Below, one piece after another: positions 23,169 to 35,853 of a DNA stretch of 64,000 nt. The stretch is taken from the NCBI GenBank assembly GCA_949361645.1, contig OX442425.1, positions 3,349,442-3,413,441 on the forward strand, written 5' to 3'. Position 1 is the stretch's first letter. Each line of letters begins with the position of its first letter. Under the pieces are notes generated by a model, which did no database searches, was not told where the DNA came from, and worked only from the letters and a program-made list of their open reading frames with translations. Both the position numbers and the translations under genes were made by a program. The DNA comes from Spongilla lacustris. Taxonomy: Eukaryota > Porifera > Demospongiae > Spongillida > Spongillidae.

Positions 23169-24219
23169 TCCTACTTCCACTTCCTCCTACTTCATGATCA
23201 TCATCAGAGTATAACAGTAAAGGGGGGCTTTAGGTACAAGTAGTCTTAAGCTGAGCATTAGTACGTATTCATAAAGGTCACAGAGATTAATACGGTACAT
23301 GCACTATATAATAGTTAGCAAAGTGTGACATGAGTGCATGTCATTAGTAACAAAAGAACTTGTACCAGGGCACATTCATCAGCCAGCCCATGCACAATAT
23401 CTGCATGATCAGCTGTGTACTGCACTCCAATGCTTCAAACAAAACAATGCTGTACTCAGTGGTAATTTACTGTGACGAAATCTCCAACCTTTGCATGGAG
23501 GTGTTTTAACCAACAGAAGTGCTGTACAAAGAAATGTGGCTATGAATGCTGGACAGTCTACACTAAGACTAGTGAAATCATTTTCAGTCCAATATGTAGT
23601 AGATTTAGTAAGTGCCTAATCACGTCACCAGTGCCACACTAGCATCAGTATTGAGTGAAACAATTTTAATTGAATTTTTACTTCAACCCTATACTGTAGG
23701 GAAGTACCACAGGTAGGTGCATTAGAAAATCCAAACTTCTATAAATTTGATGATCAGTCTAGTTCAATCCTTTTTCTAACCTCGTCCACAAGCCTTATGT
23801 TTAGGGCTAGGATGCAGTTCTACAAAGTATCATATCTCCAATCCCTTGTTCTCTTCCTATTTTATACCACCATTGCTATATACCACCAACGAGAGAACAT
23901 TCTTATATATTGTAGCATGTGAAGACAGTGCAGTATATGAATAAGCCTTAGACATATTAGGAATTCAATGTAACTTCATAGTATGTCATGCAGTAACAGT
24001 ATGCTATAATTTTGTTTTGTAATAGAACAAGTGAAGAACAGGGATGCATAATGCAGTGTGCTACTATAGTATTGTGCACATTTTTCTACAGTGTTTGCAC
24101 ATGGCCTAAATTGGTTAATAAAATATTACAAAGATATCATTTTCACTCACCCCTAAGTACAAAATTTCAATGCATACACACTTGATGTGAAAATAGCAAT
24201 CATTGCATTCAGTTCTACT
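21442..24219. other. Intergenic region between the two receptor genes
   Basis: It holds the receptor 1 promoter side (right of 21441), (TA)n tracts at about 22182-22220 and 23041-23166, the palindromic element 22221-23040, and a half copy of the CTCTGAGAAAG MITE family near 23785-23905 (catatctccaatcccttgtt). No coding exon seen. About 23.2-24.1 kb is unremarkable AT-rich sequence. Confidence 0.6.
22221..23040. mobile_element. 820-bp near-perfect palindromic MITE inserted in (TA)n
   Basis: The ends TGGGACAGTTTCCGCGAAAA and its reverse complement enclose arms of about 410 bases that pair almost throughout. Both flanks are (TA)n, suggesting TA-targeted insertion. A 93-residue frame crosses the centre (MFCSLIFMPSVTEIQ...), but it is a product of the palindrome. 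The same family is at 8226-8990. Confidence 0.85.
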
Positions 24220-27200
24220 TCAAATCCAAATCAGGCTGAGGCATCGTTTTTTTCTGCATCCTTTAATGACATTTCCTATCAATTTCCAAGAATTCACACC
24301 AGTTTTGCAATTAACGGACATCAAGTTTACCTTCAGTACAATGATTTCATTTTCAAATAATGCAATTTTTTTGTCTTTCTCTCTTATGCTCTCCTCTAGT
24401 GATGCAATTCTGGCTTCCAGCTCACATGACGTCCTAGGAACCCTGTCTGTAGTGATGTTGTTATCGTCTACCTCTGTACCCTGGTATAGAAGCACCATCT
24501 ATAAGAATGGGAACGGGCAGTAAGGTGACAGCAACAAACACAATTCCACATATTACCTTTGGAACAAAGGTAAAAATGAGAAAAACAGAAGTCAAAATAA
24601 GTATTCCAATTGCAAAGATTGCTCCATAAGCATTGAGATATGAATTAAGAATAAATGTGTCCACAGCCAGCATGACAAGGACCAGGCTTGAGATGTAAAT
24701 TGTTGTGGCAATAAATGCAGAATCTTGCAATCCTGGAAATTTCACTTTCCTGGACTGAAATGCCAGCACGATGCCAACAATTTGAAATACAGCAAGGTAT
24801 GCAAGGATAAGAATTTTCCAATAAAAGGCTGGGGAGGAGGCATGGTAGCACACTAGATGATAGTACTGCACTAGGACACCACCAGCCTGATAAGGTATGG
24901 ATAGACATGGATAGACTTGGCATTAGTACTGCATTAGTCATCTGTTAATAACTTACTGAAATGCCCTGTGGATTCTCGCTGTGAATCTCCTTCATCACAG
25001 TCCCTCTTAGATATGGTACAGCCGTACCAATCGTAAGTAGGAACACGCCAATTCCAACCATTGTTGCCACAATCATTGCCATGTGCCAGTCTGTCAACAA
25101 CTACAAAATGAGAAGGAATATGTACACTTGCACTTAGTAAAATGGCATACCATTTTCTTGGTCGTGGGATTTTGGAAAATATAATATATTCTCCACATCT
25201 TTGCAAGCACAGTTCCAAAGCAAAGGGCATATCCTGTGATGAACAGCCATTCCTTCAGCTGGACATTGAAATGAGTACATTAATACACTTCCCAAGAGTG
25301 CTGCAACGTACCACACAGGCAGTTTCAATTATATTAGCGATTGTTGTAGGAACAACATAAAAATATACTGATAAGTACATTAATGTTGCCCCAAGAATGA
25401 TCAAGTAATTCAATTTTGCACTGGATAGTCGTAATACCCTGTGGAAATATAATAATTTCATAAGTCGAAGATGCTAGTACCTGTAGATTGTATGTATTCA
25501 CAATGGTTATTTAAGTTTCAAGACCACGTGTAGACTGTCCATATGCCCCATTGACATCTTACCTTTTATTCCTAAAAACAATATTGAACAAGCAGCAGAA
25601 TAATGTGAAAATAAGTCCAAAAACAGATAGAGCATCAATAGTTATCACCATCGGTACAGAGTAAGTTGTAATAATTTTAATAGGCAGCCCATCTGGAGGA
25701 ATGCCATCTGTGTGCATGATGGTAATGTATATATATATATATATATATAATTATATATATATATATAATTATTATATATTATAAATTCAAAGAAACTGAC
25801 CAGGGTATATGTGAGAATCATTAAAACCAGGTAAAAAAGTCATTGCATAGCTGCCCTTTGTAAGAAAATAAGCAAATGGCACTCGACTTATATTACCTGG
25901 CCCTGTGGAAATAAAAGTGAATGAAATCTCTGAAAGTGTATAATCTCTACTTCCTTACCACAGTATGCATATTGATTCAGGTGCACAATATTCTGAATGC
26001 GTGTGCCATTGGCATCAAATTGAATACGTCCCTGTGACATGCACAAGCGATTAATTGTAATTTATTTTTAATTAGCAATTTGTAGTGCGCCTTACTGATA
26101 CTCCAGAGATGTTGGTCCTTTGAATATTCCACTGGATCAGACATCCCATTCTTTCATTGGAGTATTGAAACCGCTCTAATGGCACCAGAGAGCCAGTGAC
26201 ATTACCACAACCTGTTCCATTAATATTTCCACTCCCAACCATAGCCATGGTGCGATTTAGAGCGAGGGCAAGGACCCATACAGCATCATAGGCTTGTCCT
26301 CCAGCATCAGAAGCATAATAGCCATTTAGCACAGCACGTGATACATATTCAGTTTGAAACTGTTGTGGCGTCTTTACAAGAAAAACAAAGTTACAAATGA
26401 AATTAAATTACATAAGTGGTGATATCATAGCTATCACCTCTTGTGTTAAATTTAGGCAATATTAGACACCTTAATATATTTTTTACAATATAAAAGAAAT
26501 TTATATTCCCCTAACCAGCATGACAGATTGGATATATCTCATTTGGATATTTATTTGATTATGATATCAAATATACAATTATGGTATAAACATACAACAT
26601 GACTGATATGTCCAATGTATTTTGTGAAGAGGCCTCCTTTGTGTTTGTACCATTACGTTTTTGAAAGTTACTTTTGATGATACATATGCACAGCCACATT
26701 CAAGTCCGCAACAGCATCGAGGAAGTAAAAGTTTATGGCTTCATAATGAAATCATTAAATTCATGCCAATCATACCGCTATGTTGTAAAACATGTCAGCA
26801 TTGAATGCTGTAAAAATGAACCCCTTATGCCGCTCAGCACTATGTCAATATTTTCAAGTGTATTGGGGGTACTTTATATTTTAGTTTCCTATTTCACTAT
26901 TATTTAGTACCCCATCCAAAAACAAAAATCATATTTTGATTGTACGTGTAATTGTACCACTCAGTGCAAAAATTCTCGTATACTACTTATATACTGTCGG
27001 TTTGGTTTTCAAGAACAGAATCCTATCGTTTTTGCATCATTACTGGCGCCATCTTTACACACCTCTACCTTGGGTAAACAAAAACAACTCGCTAAAGTAA
27101 CTGTGAACAATAGTTTGCTCAGCGTTTCATTGCACATTCTCCACATCTGTGTTTGTACCTTCGTTCATGAATTTAATTAGTAGCCAGCATTAATGATCTT

Positions 27201-30200
27201 GAATAATTATGCCGTCGTTATTATTCAACTCACTGAATTTTTTGTTAAACGAATTGGGGTACTGAAAATGATGTATTGTGCCCTTTATTCGGACCCCAAA
27301 TACACCAAAAATGTAAAAATAATTTTACTTCCTCAATGCTGTCGCGGACTTTAATTGTAGTTCAGATACTTCGTTTGATTTGGATAGGCACAGCAACTGC
27401 ATATAAAGCTTATCCAGTCAAAATGCAAGCGTGGTAACATACAGCTACTCGTAGTAAGCACTGAAATATCAAACAAATTGAATCATTCATTAAATTACTC
27501 CACCCACTTCTTTTCACAGTGATTTATTAATTTCTTTTTCTATGCAAGTTAAAGCATTAGCTGGTATCAATACTTGTATGTGTACACGACAGAGAAAAAA
27601 GCAAATGGCCGAAAAAATAACCTGTGAAGCATTTGGCCACTGCCCTGTCAACATAACCCATAATAAGCAGTTATGTTAGAGCAAGGCCGCCTGCTAGGAT
27701 CCAAGCAGTCAGCTAACACCTCATTGCATCACTCACCAGCTAGGTGGTGTATGCATGAAAATGTTCTCATTTTGTCCACCAGCACTCTTTATTGTATGTA
27801 CATGTATGTATTACATTGAACTATTATTAACAAAAACATAAAAGGATAGGCATGCACATTTTTTTCATACCCAAGTATAGAGTAACACTGCAAATGCACT
27901 TAAGGCACATATCCATGCTCACAATTAATCTCACTTACAATTCCAGCTTTTGTTATATTAAAGTAGTTATCTGGTGATGAGTGGATGCTTATGGATAATG
28001 CCTTGTCCAGGAATATTTCAAGTTCATTATCAGTACAGTTGATGACATTGCCATCAACCAATGCTGTCCACCATCTGTCTATGTACCAATTCTGTAATAT
28101 CCAGGCATAGTAAGGATACTTGTAGCCTAGTTTTTGAGCCTAATATTTGAAGCAATTCAACACACATGGCTTATTTGATGTGTTAATTCACCTGGCATAT
28201 GATCATCCTTGCTGGACCAGAGTAACAGTTCAGAAAGAAAACATGAAAGCCTTGCAACTACATATGTAAGATATGATTTAAGCAATGCACTGAATGAATA
28301 TTACTCACAAATAATTCTTGTACAGAACTCCAGGGATCAGTGTTGGTATCAAATGAACTACTTGCAACAGTGTAGTTGGCTACTTTCAGATTTTTTTTAA
28401 TACTGTATTCTGCCTAGAAATTGGTAAAATAATCAAGTTAAATAAAGGCACATGTGGTTTTATTTATCCTACTCTATAAAACAGTTCTTCCTTTTGTGTC
28501 AATACAGCAATTTGTTTCCACCCAAAATGTTTCATGATTGAATAGAAGGCTGGATATTCAATACTTCCTGATGGATTAGTTCTGAAGAATCTCTTGAATC
28601 TACTCCTTTCATTGAGTGCTGCACTATCTGAAGAGTAGGATATCTGCATAGGATAAAAAAAGTTGTCATTAAGATTACAACAATCTTTTTCACTCACAAA
28701 CACACATAGAATTTGCGTATGGGTAGGTCTCCTCCCTTTTGGGGGAATCTCTAGTGATAAGTTGTATGCAGTACATTGCTAGCATCTATATTCATCTTTT
28801 ATACGCTTTAATATTAGCTAACAAAATAGACTATCTCTACTTTCACACAATTTTTAAACATTTCAATAGGGCAAATACCTGATGATATTAGGCTTCATCT
28901 GCGAGGCCCTTTACAAGCTAGCCTACCAGCTACCCATCTATGTGTACTGTATGCCAGGCGCTTGGATTTTAATTTTATCAGTGTGAACTTTATGATCCTT
29001 TGTTGTGCATTTTGTACATACATGTATACATGTGTAAGGCTGTGCATTTGTTTGAACACGGATATTAACACTGCAAGTTTGAAGCTGATATACATGTGTG
29101 TATGGGTACCATGTCGTGTGGCTAATTGACAGGCAATTTGTTACACCTTGGCACATATATGCACAGCTTCGTTGCAAGAATGACCTCTAGCAGTATGAGT
29201 GTGGTGCTTAACAATTGTTAGAACAACTTTAAGATTAAAGGGTACAAGGTACAATAAGATAAAATTGCTGACAATTTAGAATTTACGAGCATTATTTGTG
29301 AAAATGAAAAATAGAGGATTAAAGAAATCATGCAATTATACTGTAAGTGTTAATTTGAGCAAATGTAATGTCTAATGTACTGGACATCATCCCTGAGGTA
29401 CATTTGCCTACCGCGGTGTACAGAAAATAAGATTGTTCATGTTGTGCAAGTTTAGCATTCCTTTTACATTTGATGGTGCATGCTCATTGAACAGGTACTT
29501 TGGAGCTTAGCCCGAAATTGCCAAGCTCTCATTCATTTTCTTGGTCCCATGCTTATGCGACAAAGTGAAGCTATTCGGTTGCGATGCATGCAGTTACTAA
29601 CCATATGTATCACAATCAACTTGACTTGGGACCAAGAAGGAGAATAAGAACTTGGCAATTTCGGTCCAGGCTCCAAAGGAACTGTAAAACAAGTGTGCAC
29701 AGCCATATGTAAAAGGGATGCTAAACTGGTAGAACGTGTATTATACATCACGGTAGACAAATGTACCCCACGGATGATGTCCAGTACATTAGACATTAAT
29801 TTTGCAATAAGCGTGGCTGTGATTTTATTAATTCATATTTAAAAATCCTATATCATCAGCATTTTATTGAATGAGATATTGTTTGATACATGTTTTAAAA
29901 ATTTAAACACAGGCTCCACCAAAATAAACTCAAAAAGGTCAATTCAATAAATTGTGTACCTTTAAAAATGTGACTTTGTGTAGTATATAAGATGAATAAT
30001 CTTCCATTACCTACAACTAATGCTATTAACCTTAATTCCCCAGATCCAAGTCCGACGTGTAGGACTAATATTTGAAAATAGAAATGCAGGTTTTTGGCAT
30101 ACATTTCTCTGCTGTTGTTTGATGTGTCTATCGTGCTAAATGTACCGATTGTCAATCTACATGAATTTTTAAATCACACCATTGGTTACACGATGCAAAA

Positions 30201-33200
30201 AAAACGGATGCTGTTCTTAAAAATGCATTATGTGGAGAATTTAATTGTCACAGAAAAAAGTACGACTAATATAACTTTTTTTTGAAGCATGATGTGTGTG
30301 CTACTTTATACATTCTATGGCAGTGTTCTAACTCTAATTGTTTTTCCATTTTTACCGAAAACGCACTATACGTTTTAAAGAATTTGTCCATTCGCTTTGC
30401 TATTCCAGCAACAAGCGACTGATATCGTTCATACGCTTGTGGAGCTAGCAAATTCCGAATCTGCAATGTACATTTTTATTTGCTTAGTGCAAAAGACCTG
30501 TCTTACAACCCCCTTCTTTTAACGTGTTATTCTGATCTTTCTAACATCACTTGTTGGTACTTGAAGTTGGTTTGCGATTTATCAAAAATAAATATATTAG
30601 CAATGCACTACAGACTATATTTGATAATCTTTGAAGAATTATAAGGAAGTACCAGTATTTTCTGTATTGATAACCAGTTCTACAGTACAATGAAATTTTG
30701 GTTTGTTCTCTGCTTATATGAGTTTGCTGAAAATTAATTTTGACTTGCGTCATACGCGTAGGACGATAATCCTACATGTAGGACAACGGGGAATTAAAGG
30801 TTAAACATAAAATTGGTTGGCAATACACATTGGGCAGAAATTGAAATCTATTCCTATTGCTTCAGTCACACGCATCCATTTGGGACACCATGGCTGTTCA
30901 TTGAAATCTTACCTGCAACAATTTCATGACATTTTAAATCCTACACCTGCATGGAGTGCTAATGTACTCCTTACATGCATATGTGCATATATTTAAAAAA
31001 AAATCGGATTTTAATATTCAGTTTCAATTCATTTCGTATTGAAAAACGGTCAAAAACATGAACTGTGACTGCAAGTACGCCTCTGTGTTCAGATTAAATG
31101 ATCAATGAGTGTCATTTTACCTTTAACCCAGTATTGATCTATAATTGCACTCTATAATGCTTAGTTTTTGGTTGTAATAATGCTTAGTCCCAATTTTGTC
31201 CATAGTTGTCTTCTTTCTTCCTGAGTGAGTATAACTCGCGATAGGAACGGTGCCAATTATACCAATTTCCTCGACGAAAATCTACTGGTATCAGATATCG
31301 AGAGTTACGGCAGTAACTCTCATATAGGATTTGTGTCGTATCATGAATATCATTAAAAAACCGCGACCCGCGTATAACTCACAAACGGATAGTTTACCTC
31401 CTTGTTGCTATCGAGCCAGAATGGAAGGACGATCATTTAAACGCTTTGCTCAAGTCACCAAACAGTTTGCTTTAAGAGAACAAAAAAGCTCGTAATTCTC
31501 GTTCCCAGTTCCAAATTTCTCCTCCGACAGTTTTTTTCCTGGGTGAGTATAACTCGGGATAGGAACGGTTTTAGAGAGCACCATTAGATGTAGAATTTAT
31601 TTACCGACTGCCCATTGGTGTCAGATGTACAGCCTTAGTACAAAGCAATAGTTACGCCATATTGAATACTTAACACAAGCGTTCCCATGACAATGCCTAT
31701 ACATATAATTAGAAACGTATGGTACCATAAATGTCTGTTGTTTGTTCGCCATGTTTTTATTAACTAGCGTTGTCAAAATGCCTAAACGGGAACGACAGAG
31801 AAGAGCCAAACGTAGAGAGGAATGCATCCAAAACCGAGACGGTGAATTAGAAACATCCCGGTGTCAGAGGCATAAATGACTCCCAGGCATAAATGACTCC
31901 CCCGGTCATTTACGCCTAAGGTGTAAATGACTCCTCCTAGGCATATATGACTCCCCACGTGAATTCCATAAGCCACGTGTAGTTGTTGAAGTGAGAAAGG
32001 ACCACGATGAATTCAGTGTTGTCGAGGATTACCTGCTTATGAATCAATATCCTAAGGGCATTTCAAAGGGAGATAAGGCCAATCTAAGGCGCAAATGCAA
32101 AAACTTAAAGTTCGACTGTGGAGTGCTCTATTTCAGAAGAGTGAAGAAAGGCGAAGGTGACGAGGAAGGGTGGAAGATTTGTGTTAGGACCGAAGACGAA
32201 AAAAGACGCATTCTGGAGTCATGCCATGCTGGGATTGCAGGTAAAACAGAAAGTATATATTATTCAGTACGATGATTGTATACCTGTATTTGAACATGTA
32301 GGAAGCCACTTAGGCAGAGATAAAACCATTCAAAAAAATATCCAGTCGTTTCTTCTGGAAAAACTTAAACGAAGATATTAGAATTTTTTGCAGCAGTGTC
32401 CCTATTGGAGTAAAGATTTATCACTCAGCTACAAGCATAAAACAATTATTGAAACCAACGAAATGTTGACTGATGAACACATTCAAGCTGCTCAAACTCT
32501 CCTGAAAAAGCAATTTCAACATTTAGCTGGTTTGCAGTCTACTCTACTGTTTCAAAATAAGGGATTCCCTCCAGCATTGATTAAGTGATGGATCATTTTC
32601 AGGAAGGTTTGCCCTTATGACATGAATGCACATTTTATTTTATTTATTACATTGCCATATGCAGTTGTACAGGTGTTGTTTGTACCTGAACGTGACCACT
32701 GGGTGATCACCAGCTATCATGAAGGAGAGGTCAGGCTGTATATGATAGCAAATTAAACCATGTTTTAAGTGATAGACTGCATGAAAGAGCAAATGGCCAT
32801 AATCTACAAAGAAGCCACCCAAAGCAATGTTCTAACTGTGAGAGCAATGTCCATTCAACAGCAAACTGGAGGAGTGGACTGTGGATTATTTGCCATTGCT
32901 TTTGCCTGCCATGCTGCATTGGTGGAAAAATTAGGGAAGGTAACATTTGAGCAAAAAAATCTTCGTCCACGTTTGGTGCACTGTTTTGAGCAGAACTGCA
33001 TACAACCATTTTCTTCACCCCATGTTTCTTCACCCCACAGATCTATTGCAGTAAAGAGGAACAAAACCAAACGTTTCAGGGTACATTTGATATGCACATG
33101 TAGGCTGCCAGAATCATCTGATTACTATGTACTACAGTGTGATCAATGCCAACAGTGGTACCATTTCCGCTGCATGAACATTCAGCAAAAAAGTGATCCT

Positions 33201-35814
33201 GATCATGAGTCGCCAATGACTCCCCTAAAGTTTGACTCCCCTGTCATTCGCGCCTAGGCATATATGACTCCCGGTAATATATGCCTAGGCATATTTGACT
33301 CCACAGTCATTACGCCTAGGCATATAAGACTCCCCAGTCATTCACGCCTAGGCATATATGACTCCCCCTTGATAAAAGTGACATAAGTACCTTTACTTGC
33401 TATCTCTGGATAATCCAACGGGGATTTATTTATACCTAAGGCTATAACGCCTTCCCAAGACAGGAGCCAATTTTGTCTAGGCAGACAACAGGGGAATCAT
33501 ATACATAGGCAAAGATTGACGGGGAGTTAATTATGCCTAAGGCTGTAATAACCCCGGGGAGTCACTTTTATCAAGGGGGAGTCATATATGCCTAGGCGCG
33601 AATGACTGGGGAGTCATATATGCCTAGGCGTGAATGACTGGGGAGTCAAATACGCCTAGGCATATATGACCGGGAGTCATATATGCCTAGGCGCGAATGA
33701 CTGGGGAGTCAAAATTTAGGGGAGTCATTGGCGACTATGACACCGGGTTCGGTACAATGCTAACCGCGCTTCTATTTATAGAGGGGGCGTGTATGCTGGA
33801 CGAGCAACGTCATTTGTGAATAGTCCTATATTTAGCAACGTACAATGCGCGCGGATCCTGAAAAAAAGCGAGCGTCTACTACAGTGCATAAAGCTTGGCG
33901 CGCGAGTTTCGATGTAGAACAGCTGCAAATGTAACATAAATGTAAACATAATTTGTGTTGCTATACAATAAGGCAACAAAAAAATGAATGAAACAAGATA
34001 TTAAAAAAATTCTCTCTGAGAAAGTTAGTGGTATATAGGATTTGAAGGCAATGGTGGTGTAAAAAGGAAGGGAACAAGGGGAGTGAAGATACAATAATCA
34101 TTCCTATATTTAGCAACATAAATATAATGCATGCCGTTCTACTAAGTGCTAAATATAGGAGTAACTCCACTCCCCTTGTTCCCTTCCTTTTTACACCCCC
34201 ATTGCCTTCAAATCCTATATACCACTAACTTTCTCAGAGAGAATGTTTTTTATATCTTGTATAAATAAAGCATGTTACTGATTACGTAATCGTTACATAA
34301 TTGGAGAGTCTATCTTAAAAGCGTTCCCATGGCAATGTTTCACATATAATTAGAATTGTGTATCAAAATTCCTTCAGACGAGAGGAATGCCAAAAGTTAT
34401 AGTATGAATTAGAGTCCTCCCGATCGCGAGTTTGGCAATGCAGATCCTGAACAAAAAGCGAGCGTCTGCTTGTGACGCTAGCATGCAAATGTTGAATCGA
34501 ACCGAACAGTGCATAAAAGCTTTGCGCGAGTTTCGATGTAGAACAGCTGCAAATGTAACATAAATGTAAACTTTGTGTTGCTGGCAATAAACAGGGCAAT
34601 ACTACGGCTGGATTTTGTCATACGGGTTGTACAGTATACTAGTAGTAAAAAAAATGAATGAAACAAGATATAAAAACATTCTCCCTGAGAAAGGTAGTGG
34701 TATATAGGATTTGAAGGCAATGGTGGTGCAAAAAGGAAGGGAACAAGGAATTGGAGATACAATAATTATTCCTATATTTAGCAACATAATTGTAAATTTG
34801 TAATGCCGTTCTACTAAGTGCTAAATATAGGAATAATTATTGTATCTCCAGTCCCTTGTTCCCTTCCTTTTTACACCACCGTTGCCTTCAAATCCTATGT
34901 ACCACTACCTTTCTGTTTTTATATCTTGTATAGTTAAAAAATAAAACCAGTTAAGTTAAGGTAATTCTCATGCTTAACAATATCTACTGAGTTAAGTTAT
35001 AGCTAACTATTACCTGAACCTAAAACCTAACTGATGCAACTGCAGTTGGCTATAAATGTAAGTACAGCGAGTTTTAATGATTTCCTAGTAAAAGCAGATC
35101 TATTTCCACTTACCAGGGATATATTCCAGTGGCGGCTGATGGCTGCTACAGGTTCAGTAGCCACAGAACACCCACATCCAATGATGGCCAGCTTCACTGG
35201 GGCACTTAGGATCCCTTGAAAGAAGGCATCCAGAGATCTGTCGTACTGGCACTGTATTAGGCAGAAATACATAACAGTACAGGTCTGTATGAGAAGAGGT
35301 GTCTAAGGTAGCCTGTGATTGATGCGTATGTGATGTATATGAGAGGAGGTGGTCTGTATGGGACTGAATTAAGGTATTTGATGTGGATGAGGTGGCATTC
35401 TGGCAAGTTGGATTGAACATTTACTTAGTATGCAAGATATTATGATTGTATGTTATATGATTGGTCATGACTTCAATTCCTAAATACTATAAATTTCAAC
35501 TGATCAGTTCACGTTAGTATACACTGAATATTCTTATTCCTGTACAGTTCCGCCTCATAGACCTTCGAGTGTCAAAGTTTTTAATTATGTGAATATGTCC
35601 TAAACTAATAATCCAATTATTATTATCGCACATTCCAAACCACTATGATGTCACACAAGTATATTAAGTGTCGATCCTGTTATCTTGTTACAGCTTATCA
35701 ACAACAGATGTCCTGCCTTTCCTCATTTTAAAGGCGTTCCTACACTAACAACCACAAACCGCGGATCGATCCGCATACGCACATGTACGCGGATGCATGT
35801 GGCATGTACCCCCT

Positions 35815-35853
<39 letters not shown>

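Larger units (their letters stand above)
31858..33746 (+). mobile_element. Ginger-like DNA transposon, internally deleted, CCGG TSD
   Basis: CCGG (31858-31861 and 33743-33746) flanks ends TGTCA...TGACA. Both termini are packed with variants of GCCTAGGCATATATGACTCC. The paralogous flank at about 34395-34440 shows the empty site (cctcccgatcgcgagtttgg). The coding part resembles Ginger elements, which are cut-and-paste transposons with gypsy-type integrase. It has an H2C2-like zinc region at 31991-32345, interrupted by a possible 59-base intron at about 32241-32299, then a frameshift. The DDE integrase core is absent. A Ulp1-type protease and a PHD finger follow. It is probably immobile on its own. 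Confidence 0.7.
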
